Shown in pieces: positions 36,730-44,735 of a DNA stretch of 64,000 bases (positions within the stretch are counted from its first letter, which is position 1; every line of letters begins with the position of its first letter). Made by a program: the position numbers and the translations under genes. The notes beneath the pieces were generated by a model. The model did no database searches and was not told where the DNA came from. It saw only the letters and a program-made list of their open reading frames with translations. Source of the DNA: JAFDZV01 sp048594725 (GTDB lineage Bacteria; Bacteroidota; Ignavibacteria; OLB7); NCBI GenBank assembly GCA_048594725.1, contig JBMDXA010000067.1:8092-72091 (forward strand), read 5' to 3'.

Positions 36730-37575
36730 TTACAGGCCGAGCGCGCGGAAGAGGGCGGGGAGGATGCCGATGGCGGCATGCGAACAGAGCACCCATGCCC
36801 ATGATGATGCTTCGAAGGTCTCCCCGGTTGCAGGGCCGCGCGTGCGCATATGGCGCAGCGCGGGGATCATCGTGAACAGGAGGATCAGGCTGAGCGGCAC
36901 CACCGCGATAGGCCCCCGCCACACCCCGTTGCCGATGTGCAGCGCGGCGGCGAAGCAGAAGAGGAGAATCGCGGCCCAGAGCAGAAGGCTCCTGCCGGGC
37001 GTGGCGATAGGGGCCGGGCCGTTCTCCCTCTCGGGCGCGGGAGTCCGCTCGCCGATCTCTATCAGCAGCATGCTCAGCCCGGCCATCGCGATAAACAGAA
37101 GCGCGCCGGATGACGGGCGGGTTCCGGCGTTCAGCCAGTCCAGCCCGCCCGCATAGAACGCCACCGAGGCGATGGCGGCCGCTCTGGCGATCATCGGGAC
37201 GATGGGGCGGGCGGCGGGGGCGGTGTGGGAGAATCTCCAGCGCAGCACCAGGATGCACCCCACCGCGAGGAGCAGCGCCGGGATCACCGCCGGCATCACG
37301 ATGGCGTTCGCCAGCAGCGCTCCGGCGAGCAGGCCCGGAAGCAGGCCGCGCGACGGCGCCCACCCTTCGCCGGGATGTTCCCCGGATGTGGCCCTGGGCC
37401 CGCCGGTGGTTCCGACGAGCATCGTACAGAGAACTGTTGTGAGCAGACCGGCGATAAGATCGCCGAGCGGTATGAGCCCCCCGGCCCCTCTGGAAAACCG
37501 GGAGACGAATATCCCGGTCAGCCCCAGCACGAGGCTCTGAAGCACTGTACGGACCATCAGACGTTGATCGGGCAT
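36730..37575 (-). CDS. UbiA-like integral membrane paralogue lacking the aspartate-rich motif
   Basis: This 281-residue polytopic protein (about 8-9 helices) is last in the lipid cluster. Read beside the UbiA protein encoded just upstream it is clearly related: VSRFSRGAGGLIPLGDLIAG against YSRICRGAEGFIPAERFTIG, GGLDWLN against TGLDWIND, LLIEIGER against IVIEVGRK, and the end LPALFRALG against LPMLIRWLG. But where UbiA has the first diphosphate-binding motif (DEFKDAEED), this protein has GTTGGPRATSGEHPG (55-69), and the second motif begins SVAFYAGG instead of MIDLYTTG. It is probably not a prenyltransferase; a partner subunit or decayed copy is more likely. I use the ATG at 37575; 37557 is an alternative. 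Confidence 0.6.
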   Translation of the reverse strand: MPDQRLMVRTVLQSLVLGLTGIFVSRFSRGAGGLIPLGDLIAGLLTTVLCTMLVGTTGGPRATSGEHPGEGWAPSRGLLPGLLAGALLANAIVMPAVIPALLLAVGCILVLRWRFSHTAPAARPIVPMIARAAAIASVAFYAGGLDWLNAGTRPSSGALLFIAMAGLSMLLIEIGERTPAPERENGPAPIATPGRSLLLWAAILLFCFAAALHIGNGVWRGPIAVVPLSLILLFTMIPALRHMRTRGPATGETFEASSWAWVLCSHAAIGILPALFRALGL

Positions 37576-37773
37576 GCGAGTGATACCGGTTGGGACTATG
37601 TGGTAGATGGGTGCCCCCGCCATACGCAGCAGGGGCGGGGGCGAACGTCTCCCGCTACGAACGAGTATCGGGTGGTTCCAGCGCCAGGGATTCTCACCGG
37701 AATGTATGCGGAGCAATCCCCGCTCCAGCATGGCCGGTCCCGGACCATATTCCGTCCGGCGCCATCCTGCCCC

Positions 37774-38712
37774 CTACCTCCCCCCGAGCCATCGTATCAG
37801 CATCGGCAGGGCTCCGAGTGAAAGGTACATGCCGATGGTCCAGATGCCGGCTGCGGTTTCGATCAGCTTTGCGTGCCGCTGTTCCTGGCGCATCAGAAAG
37901 AGGACGCCGGGAGTTCCGCATGCCAGAAGGATCAGCGAGAGCACCAGCAGCCCCCACTCCCCGAACCCCCCATACCATGCGGCGGTGGCCGCCGAGATAT
38001 AGGTAAGCACCAGCACGCCGAGCCAGCCGAGCGTGGCCCTCTTTGCGCCGTACAGCGCCGAATAGGTCTCCACCCCCTGTTCCTCCGCCTCCCGGGCGCG
38101 GATCTTCCGTCCCACCTCGATCACGATGCCGTTCAGGAACGTCACCGCCAGGAAGAACTCCAGCCCGCGCGGGGGAGGAACCGCATCGTTGATCCAATCC
38201 AGACCGGTCGTGTACAGGTCGATCATCGGCATCACCACCATATGGGAGATCATATAGATCAGCGGCCGCTGCTTCAACCATTTCGGGACGAAGAACTCCT
38301 TCGTCATCAGCCCCATATAGCCGAGCGCCAGAAGAAACGCCCAGATCATGCCGGGCATTGCCGCGGCATTGAGCGCCAGAGCCAGCAGGACCACGGCGAT
38401 GCCGACCCCGCGAAGCTCCTTCAGCCTCACCAGCCCGCGCGGCACCGGGCGGTAGGGACGGAACCGGGCATCCTCCTCGGCATCCTTGAACTCGTCGAAG
38501 ATCCGCAGCAGCAGAAAGAGGAGGAACGCGGTGAGCGCGCCGATAGTGAACCTCTCGGCCGGGATGAACCCTTCGGCGCCCCGGCAGATCCGTGAATAGG
38601 AGATCGCCGAGAAGGTGAACGTGACGATCAGGATGCCATGCTGGAACACCGGAAAGCGTTCCTTCTGGTACTCCCACAACCGTGCGGCCAGCGGCCGCTT
38701 CGCATCCGTCAT
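37774..38712 (-). CDS. UbiA-family prenyltransferase
   Basis: This 312-residue membrane protein has about nine helices and both aspartate motifs: DEFKDAEED at 73-81, followed by RPYRPVPRGLV, and DLYTTGLDWIND at 165-176. UbiA enzymes move a polyprenyl group from its diphosphate to an acceptor such as a quinone precursor, glycerol phosphate lipid or sugar. The FxDEFKDAEEDARFRPYRPVPRGLV pattern is nearer to the less studied UbiA branches than to UbiA, MenA or chlorophyll synthase. It overlaps or abuts HMG-CoA reductase upstream (a TTG at 38727 would overlap by four bases; I prefer the ATG at 38712), which suggests dedicated isoprenoid supply. The acceptor is unknown. Confidence 0.8.
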   Translation of the reverse strand: MTDAKRPLAARLWEYQKERFPVFQHGILIVTFTFSAISYSRICRGAEGFIPAERFTIGALTAFLLFLLLRIFDEFKDAEEDARFRPYRPVPRGLVRLKELRGVGIAVVLLALALNAAAMPGMIWAFLLALGYMGLMTKEFFVPKWLKQRPLIYMISHMVVMPMIDLYTTGLDWINDAVPPPRGLEFFLAVTFLNGIVIEVGRKIRAREAEEQGVETYSALYGAKRATLGWLGVLVLTYISAATAAWYGGFGEWGLLVLSLILLACGTPGVLFLMRQEQRHAKLIETAAGIWTIGMYLSLGALPMLIRWLGGR

Positions 38713-38723
38713 GGCTGTGCTGC

Positions 38724-40166
38724 TCAATGGTTCGCTCCGCTCTTTTTTCTTCCGTAGATCGCATGTGCCTTGGCGAATTCACCCGCCACGATAGCCGCCA
38801 CGATCGACAGCTCGCCGCACAGCACGGTGGCCGCGCAGATCTCGGCGAACTTCCGTGCGGTGCCGTTGCCGGTACAGCCCATCAACCCGAGGCATTCCTG
38901 CTGCGTGGGGAGCCCGGTCCCTCCCCCCACGGTCCCGACGATCAGATTGGGAAGGGTGACGCAGATATAGAGATCGTTCTGCGAGGTGATATCGAACCGG
39001 GTGATCCCCACCGATGCCTCCGAGACACAGGCCACATCCTGCCCGCATGCCAGGAAGATGGCCGCCAGGCCGTTGGCGAAATGCCCGTTCACCCCTATCG
39101 ATCCGCTCTGCACGCCGTTGGCGATGGAGGTCTTCCAGTATTCCATCATCCCCTCCGGCGTGGTGTGAAGCGTCTCCTCCACCAGTGCCCGCGGGATGAT
39201 CGCCTCGGCGGTCACCTTCTTTCCCCGCACCGAGATAAAGGAGATGGCCGTGGCCTTCTTGTCGCCGGAGAGATTTCCCTCCACGAACCATGTGGCCGGC
39301 TTCACCGGCGACTGCGCCACGATATGGCGGCAGATGGCATCGGTGCAGAGCGTCACCATGTTCTGCCCGGAGGCATCGCCGGTGGTGTATTCGAACAGGA
39401 GGGTGATCTGATTGCCATCCACGTTGGGGCGCACATCCTCCAGCCGCGCATGCGACGAGACCGTGCGGACGATATCATGAAATGAGGCGATGTTGCTCAT
39501 CACCCAGATCAGAAAAAGTCCCGCCTGGCCGAACGTCTCGAACCGGAAGCAGGGGGAGCGCTGTACCGATTCGGTAAGGCAGATGCTCGACACGCCGCCG
39601 GCGCGGGATACCACCGCCGCTCCCCGGTTGTACGATGCCACCAGCGCCCCCTCTGTGGTGGCAAGGGGGACATAGAAATCCCCTTTCGCCTCCACGCCGT
39701 TCACCCGGAGCGGGCCGATGATGCCGGTGGGAACCTGGGTCATGCCGATGAAGTTCTCGATGTTTCCCTTCAGCGCGGCGTGCTCCTCCAGGGTTTGCTC
39801 CCCCGACAGATGGGGAAGATGGAGCCCGAGCTGCTCTTCCAGAAATTTCCGGCGTGCCCCCGATGCCTCGGTGCTCCAGCTTCTCGGTTCCGGTATGGGA
39901 GGGGGGAGGGGCGATTCCTCCGGAGAGATGGGGACCAGCCGTCCTACCACCGCTTCCGCCGTTCCGCTCGTCAGGAGCCGTTCTATTGTTCCTCTTGCTT
40001 TGCTGCTGGATGTAGGCACGGGAAAATGAGCTCGTAGTTGGGAGTGCGGCGGCCTGCGGCCGCCCTGAGTTATCGAAGTTCCGTTATCGGCAGGCCGTGC
40101 TCCCCGGCCGGGAGCGGCACACGCGGGCTGGTTGTCGTTCTTTCCTGAATATACTTTCTTCTCCAT
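38724..40166 (-). CDS. HMG-CoA reductase, class I (NADPH-type)
   Basis: This 480-residue protein makes mevalonate from HMG-CoA. Family motifs are ENFIGMTQVPTGIIGPL (about 136), PLATTEGALVASYNRG, DASGQNM (DAMGMNM in most), EGNLSGDKKATA with the catalytic Lys, NGHFANGLAAIFLACGQD and GTVGGGTGLPTQQECL; the catalytic Glu, Lys and Asp positions look kept. The first about 100 residues are proline/serine rich with no membrane helices, so the true start may be internal. Class I HMGR is the eukaryote/archaeal type, found in bacteria only in scattered lineages. Its place in the middle of a lipid cluster, next to UbiA, suggests isoprenoid feed to that pathway. Confidence 0.87.
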   Translation of the reverse strand: MEKKVYSGKNDNQPACAAPGRGARPADNGTSITQGGRRPPHSQLRAHFPVPTSSSKARGTIERLLTSGTAEAVVGRLVPISPEESPLPPPIPEPRSWSTEASGARRKFLEEQLGLHLPHLSGEQTLEEHAALKGNIENFIGMTQVPTGIIGPLRVNGVEAKGDFYVPLATTEGALVASYNRGAAVVSRAGGVSSICLTESVQRSPCFRFETFGQAGLFLIWVMSNIASFHDIVRTVSSHARLEDVRPNVDGNQITLLFEYTTGDASGQNMVTLCTDAICRHIVAQSPVKPATWFVEGNLSGDKKATAISFISVRGKKVTAEAIIPRALVEETLHTTPEGMMEYWKTSIANGVQSGSIGVNGHFANGLAAIFLACGQDVACVSEASVGITRFDITSQNDLYICVTLPNLIVGTVGGGTGLPTQQECLGLMGCTGNGTARKFAEICAATVLCGELSIVAAIVAGEFAKAHAIYGRKKSGANH

Positions 40167-40235
40167 GCCCGGTTCCGTGAGAAACGGCTACCGGGCCGGG
40201 TTGCGCTCTATCCATACATTCGGTATCACCGCTTC

Positions 40236-41780
40236 TTACTCCATCTTCTCCCGCAACCGGTCGTAATCGATCTTGGAGTGATGGCGCGGGTCGCGCGGGA
40301 TGGTCTCCAGGATGCGGAGCGTATCGAACGGGATATCTGCTGCGGCAAGATCGCGCTCGATGGCGGCGGCGTCGAGCTTCGTGCCTTCTACCGGCTCCAC
40401 AACCACTACCAGCGCGGCACCGATTTTCAGGATGGTTCCGGTTGCGACACCGGGGATGTTCTGCAGATGCGCCTCTACCGGAAAGGGGAAGATCCTCCGG
40501 CCGCCGTGCTTGAAGCTCTGGCGGGCGCGCCCCAGCAGGAGCAGATTCCCTTCGGGGTCCAGGTAGCCCGCATCGCCGGTGCGGTGCCAGAGCCGTTCGC
40601 CGTCGCGGATCTTGTTGCGGCGGATGGCCTCCTCCCCTCCGTGATACTCCCGCAGCACATGCTCCCCCGCAACGCAGATCTCTCCCGGCTCGCCGTCCGG
40701 CAGCCGGAGCGCGTCCAGGGTCGTGCCGGGGGAGAGCTCTATCGGCGCATCGATGATCGGTATGATCCTCACAGCCGTCTCCGCCACCGGGCGCCCCACC
40801 AGCAGGCCGTGATCCAGCGTGTCATGCCCGCCGCGCAGCAGCTCCCCGGCCGGCAGAAGGCTTATCGGTTCCGCCTCGGTGGAGCCGTAGACGATCGTAA
40901 CCTCCGTGCCGGGGAACGCTTCCAGCAGCAGCCGGGCCAGCGGGGGGAAGACCGGGGCACCGCCAAGGAAGATTCTCCGCAGTTCCGGCAGGCGGATCTT
41001 CCGTTCAAGCAGATGGCGCGCCAGCTTCTGGTAGAATGCGGGGGAGCCGGTGGTGGTGGAGACCTTCCGCTGCCGGATGGTCTGTACCACCGCGTCGGGA
41101 TCGAAGCTCTCCACCCGCCGGGGATCGACCGGCGGGAGCACGGTTGTGGAGCCGGCGGCCAGGTTGCTCAGCACGAAGATCGGCAGCACCGGCATATCCA
41201 CATCCTCCGCCCCCGGCTGAAAGTTCCTCTCCAGCGCGCGATGCTGCGCCACGAGAAACCGGTGCGTCCGTTTTGCCCCTTTCGGGGTTCCGGTGCTTCC
41301 GGTGGTGAATGTTATCAGCGCCGGCTCGTCGGCATCGACAACTGCGGGGGGAACCGGTGGCGCCTCCCGCTTCGGGCGCCATGCGGCCACATTGGAGCGG
41401 AGCTTCACCGGGATGCGCCGGATATCGGAGGAGAGAAGCCGCAGCAGTTGCGCACGCGTGGTTCCTATGAACCCGTCCGGCGCGGCCGCGCGGCATGCGG
41501 CCGCCAGCCGCTTGCGGTCGGACCAGGCATCGATGAAGACCGCCACGGCGCCAAGATGGAAGATCGCCAGCAGGATCTGGTACAGCTCTATCGACATCGG
41601 CACGAACACCAGCACGCGCGAGCCCGGGCCCAGGCCGCGTTCGCGCAGATACGCGGCTATGCGAATCACGTCGTCCCACATCTGCTGGTAGGAGACCGAG
41701 CGATCGTCCTGGATGATGGCCGGTTTGCCGGGATAGGCCGCCGCCACCTCCGGAAATATCTCGATGATGTTGCCGTTCAT
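40236..41780 (-). CDS. acyl-AMP ligase, OleC/fatty-acyl ligase-like
   Basis: This 514-residue protein is an adenylate-forming enzyme: P-loop TFTTGSTGTPKG at 157-168, YGSTEAEP, RTGDAGYLD and the C-terminal catalytic lysine K503 in HHSKIDYDRL. The AGSTTVLPP and MPVLPIFVLSNLAAG stretches and the lack of a carrier-domain partner bring it close to the OleC branch (olefin beta-lactone synthetases) and to free-standing fatty-acid ligases. No OleA, OleB or OleD is present, so a beta-lactone role is unlikely. It probably activates a fatty or other carboxylic acid for the GNAT enzyme whose gene overlaps its start by four bases (ATGA, 41777-41780). Confidence 0.82.
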   Translation of the reverse strand: MNGNIIEIFPEVAAAYPGKPAIIQDDRSVSYQQMWDDVIRIAAYLRERGLGPGSRVLVFVPMSIELYQILLAIFHLGAVAVFIDAWSDRKRLAAACRAAAPDGFIGTTRAQLLRLLSSDIRRIPVKLRSNVAAWRPKREAPPVPPAVVDADEPALITFTTGSTGTPKGAKRTHRFLVAQHRALERNFQPGAEDVDMPVLPIFVLSNLAAGSTTVLPPVDPRRVESFDPDAVVQTIRQRKVSTTTGSPAFYQKLARHLLERKIRLPELRRIFLGGAPVFPPLARLLLEAFPGTEVTIVYGSTEAEPISLLPAGELLRGGHDTLDHGLLVGRPVAETAVRIIPIIDAPIELSPGTTLDALRLPDGEPGEICVAGEHVLREYHGGEEAIRRNKIRDGERLWHRTGDAGYLDPEGNLLLLGRARQSFKHGGRRIFPFPVEAHLQNIPGVATGTILKIGAALVVVVEPVEGTKLDAAAIERDLAAADIPFDTLRILETIPRDPRHHSKIDYDRLREKME

Positions 41781-42784
41781 AGGCTCCGGCCGAAGAGGCG
41801 ATAGGTGCGATAGGGGCGGCTCTCCTGCGAGAGTACCGTGGCCGATACGTTGCTCTCGTGCATCAGCGCGTGGATCGCCTCCTGGTATCCCCGCTCCCGT
41901 CCCACGATATGCATCTTCTCGATCAGCAGGCGCCCCAGACCCCGCGTGTCGTCGGTGCGCACCACCCCGGCGGTCTTCACGATCAGCGTGCGGCCGCTCG
42001 GGTCGAACCGGTCGGCGATGGTGAAGATATAGCCGAGCGGGCGGGCCCCGGCGTCTTCGGCCACAAGCACCAGCGCCGGATCGATCAGCGGGGCGATGCG
42101 CTGGTAGATATCGCGGAAGCTCTCGAAGGAGATCGGGCTATAGAGGAAATTTCTCGTGAAGCTCTCCAGCGTTATCCGGTGGAGCAGGCGGAGTTCGTTC
42201 TCGAAATCCTCCAGGCGGATGGGGCGTATCGTGATGCCGCGCGAGCCGTAGAGCTCCTCCCGTTCGGCAACGCTCCCGGCATTCCCGGCATCGGCGGCGA
42301 AGCGGGTGGAGCTGTAGCGGGCTATCGTCTCGAATCCATTCTCATCGAACTGCCCGGCGTACCACGGCTTGTTGTGGATATCCAGGAAGAAGGGCGGGTG
42401 CTCCGATGGTTCGGCCAGCCGGTAGCGATGCCACGTGGAACCGTTCATCGGCCCTATCAGATACTCGTATCCCCGTTCCCTGAAGTGCCGGGCTATCTCC
42501 TCCAGCAGCGCAGTTGCGGCCGGGGCGCTCTCGGTGCATTCATACCACCCGAGCAGAGCGGTCTTCAGGCCATTCCAGGAGATGCCGGGGTTTGCCATGC
42601 CGCACGCGCGGGCGGCGGGGCGCTCCCCCTGGTACGCCAGAAAGCAGATCGTCTCCTCCGCCGGGACCGGATCATCCGGGGGAGTCCAGCGGGGATCGCC
42701 GGCGTAGAGGCCGGCCGCGAACGCTCTGAACTCCTCCATCTCCGGCGCATCCGGTGAGAACGATCGAATCTGATAGGACTGCAT
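41777..42784 (-). CDS. GNAT-superfamily acyltransferase
   Basis: This 335-residue protein has a divergent N-terminal GNAT domain (FLAYQGERPAARACG; YEYLIGPMNGSTWHRYRL; FFLDIHNKPWYAGQF) and a better preserved C-terminal one, where GVVRTDDTRGLGRLLIEKM matches the acyl-CoA pyrophosphate-binding loop. Double GNATs of this layout often use long acyl donors on amino or hydroxy groups. ATG at 42784 is 29 bases after the stop of the kinase-like gene, and the stop overlaps the next start. In this cluster it could acylate a head-group amine; the acceptor is unproven. Confidence 0.7.
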   Translation of the reverse strand: MQSYQIRSFSPDAPEMEEFRAFAAGLYAGDPRWTPPDDPVPAEETICFLAYQGERPAARACGMANPGISWNGLKTALLGWYECTESAPAATALLEEIARHFRERGYEYLIGPMNGSTWHRYRLAEPSEHPPFFLDIHNKPWYAGQFDENGFETIARYSSTRFAADAGNAGSVAEREELYGSRGITIRPIRLEDFENELRLLHRITLESFTRNFLYSPISFESFRDIYQRIAPLIDPALVLVAEDAGARPLGYIFTIADRFDPSGRTLIVKTAGVVRTDDTRGLGRLLIEKMHIVGRERGYQEAIHALMHESNVSATVLSQESRPYRTYRLFGRSL

Positions 42785-42813
42785 AGGCTTCTGGTTGGGG
42801 ATGGGATGTTCCG

Positions 42814-43644
42814 TTATTCGGCCGGGCGGCGGGCGCCGTGCAGGGGCCCAGGCTCCTGATGGGGATCGTTCTTGCTGCGTCCTGATTTCAGCACGGCCCG
42901 CAGGCCGATCAGAAAGGGTATCCAGACAGCGGCATAGAACGCGATCATGACCGCCGGGTGATCCCTGCGGATATCGACCAGATAGAGAAAATACCACGCC
43001 GCCATCGGGAGGGTGATATTATCCAGACCGCGCGGGGAGAGCGCCTCCACGATCGTAAGGCCGGCGGCCATCGTCAGGGCGATGATGATTGCTCCGGCTG
43101 CCAGCATCGGCGAGGAGATGCCGCCGTTGAGCGCCACCGCCATAATCAGGAGCGTGGGGATGAAGAATGCGATGGAGCCGGCCAGGCTTTTGGTCTCGCC
43201 GCCGAAATCATACAGGGGGCTCCGTATCCGTTTGCCGATCACTCCGGCCAGCGCATCGGAGATGGCGAGCACCAGCAGGGGGGCCAGATAAAACGCCACC
43301 CCGCCGTGGATGGAACTGAGAAGAAACGAGAGATAGACGGCGGCCGGATAGATGATCTCTCCGATCGTGCTCCGCTCCACTCCCTGCACCGAGCGGAGGA
43401 TGCCGGTGCGGCGGGTGACAATCAGGATAAGCGCGAAGATCACCGCCAGGGCCAGGATGGTCCAGTGCGACCGGAAGAGCCAGGGAAATCCGAGTGCTAC
43501 CACTCCTCCCCCGGCATGCACCAGCTTGCGCGTATGCTCCACATCGGGGGAACCCTTGTGCCGCCAGTATTCGGCTCCGGCGAACAGGAGCAGATAGAGC
43601 GTTCCCACAACGGCCGCCGAGACTATATCCGAGTTGAAGATCAT
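42814..43644 (-). CDS. CTP-dependent diacylglycerol/polyprenol (phytol/dolichol) kinase-like membrane protein
   Basis: This 276-residue protein has about eight helices. HTRKLVHAGGGVVALGFPWLF near residue 37 and LVLAISDALAGVIGKR followed by GGETKSLAGSIAFF (about 123-160) are the diagnostic motifs of the dolichol/phytol kinase family (SEC59, VTE5), related to CdsA. It would use CTP to phosphorylate a long-chain alcohol, or transfer CMP to a lipid phosphate. Its stop and the DUF3419 start, reading the other way round, show the genes overlap by four bases (43641-43644). In this operon it may recycle or activate a prenyl alcohol that UbiA uses. Confidence 0.8.
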   Translation of the reverse strand: MIFNSDIVSAAVVGTLYLLLFAGAEYWRHKGSPDVEHTRKLVHAGGGVVALGFPWLFRSHWTILALAVIFALILIVTRRTGILRSVQGVERSTIGEIIYPAAVYLSFLLSSIHGGVAFYLAPLLVLAISDALAGVIGKRIRSPLYDFGGETKSLAGSIAFFIPTLLIMAVALNGGISSPMLAAGAIIIALTMAAGLTIVEALSPRGLDNITLPMAAWYFLYLVDIRRDHPAVMIAFYAAVWIPFLIGLRAVLKSGRSKNDPHQEPGPLHGARRPAE

Positions 43645-44735
43645 CCGAGAACCTTATCCACGAAAAACGACTGATAGAAGAATGCCTGATCCTTCATGAA
43701 CATCCTCTCCGATACCTCGGTCATCGGCTCGGTTGTATCGGGGAGGATCAGCGATATGCGCCGGGGGACGAGCATGTTCCAGTATGCCAGCCGTGCTCCG
43801 GGACGGCACTGCTCCACCAGCTCCAGGGCCATCGTCTTGAACTCGGCCGGGGCCATGTACTCGAAGATGTCGGAGAGATTGCATGCATCGAACCGCCCGA
43901 ATTTCCTGGCCGCCTCCACGGCCCCTCCATGAAAGAGTTCCAGCCGTTCCAGATTCTCCCGGATCGCCTCGAAGTTCTCCTGGCGGGCATACGCCGGCAG
44001 CGCCGCGCCGAAATTCCCGGTCAGGATATAGGTCATGTAGGGATTGGTATGCGCTGGCAGAGCGGTGAGCGCATGCTCCACCCGGTTCAGTATCCGCTCG
44101 GCGACGCTCCCTTCCACATACCGGAAGAACTCCGGGTCGCGTCCCATTCTTCCCATCACGAACCGGCTGAAGAAGATCCTGAACATCAGACGCCACCGCC
44201 AGGTATCCCACCGGCGGTGGTAGAACTCCTCCCGCTCCGCTCTGCTCTTCGGTTCCAGCAGCGACCGGACGTCGCGCCTGCTGTGCACCAGCGGCAGCAC
44301 ACGGCGGCGGAACAGATGGAAGTAGTGTTCGAACTTCCCTCCATGAATCACTCCCCCCCGGACGATCTCCTCCCGGCCGTCCCAGAATGCCCGGGCCTCC
44401 GGCGACAGCCGCTCGCGCAGCTGGCGGTAGGTTGCAAGCCGGTTCTCGCTGCTCTGGCGAAACCCGAGGAACTGGAGGAACGGTTCGTACGGGAGCGCGG
44501 CAAACGCGGCAGTCTTGATCTCCACGCACGCAAGCTGCGCGGGGCTGATATCGGCGGCCACCACCAGCTCCCCGCCGCAGGCCAGCATCGCAAGGGCATT
44601 GTCGCCGCCGGAGGCGATGGAGAGGGAGCGGGTGCCGGAGGTTATCGCGAGCGATTCTACCAGAATATCGGCATCCTCCCAGACGCTGGCGTAGCGGATG
44701 ATATCGAACGAGGCTCTGCGGCTGATATCGCTCAT
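43641..44735 (-). CDS. DUF3419 (BtaA-like) aminocarboxypropyl transferase
   Basis: This 364-residue protein is a DUF3419 member: IRYASVWEDADIL near residue 11, the AdoMet site SIASGGDNALAML and VVAADISPAQLACVE, then AFWDGREEIVRGGVIHGGKFEHYF, NPYMTYILTGNFG, CNLSDIFEYM and ARLAYWNMLVPR. In BtaA this domain moves the 3-amino-3-carboxypropyl group of AdoMet to diacylglycerol, making the homoserine lipid precursor of DGTS. No BtaB-like N-methyltransferase gene lies nearby, so the lipid may stay as a free-amine homoserine form or be acylated by the GNAT enzyme. Four-base overlaps on both sides show tight co-translation. Confidence 0.82.
   Translation of the reverse strand: MSDISRRASFDIIRYASVWEDADILVESLAITSGTRSLSIASGGDNALAMLACGGELVVAADISPAQLACVEIKTAAFAALPYEPFLQFLGFRQSSENRLATYRQLRERLSPEARAFWDGREEIVRGGVIHGGKFEHYFHLFRRRVLPLVHSRRDVRSLLEPKSRAEREEFYHRRWDTWRWRLMFRIFFSRFVMGRMGRDPEFFRYVEGSVAERILNRVEHALTALPAHTNPYMTYILTGNFGAALPAYARQENFEAIRENLERLELFHGGAVEAARKFGRFDACNLSDIFEYMAPAEFKTMALELVEQCRPGARLAYWNMLVPRRISLILPDTTEPMTEVSERMFMKDQAFFYQSFFVDKVLG

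Noticed and set aside
43661..43669. Third DnaA-box-like site (TTATCCACG)
   Set aside because: It has one mismatch, is isolated and lies inside the DUF3419 coding sequence, so it is likely by chance.
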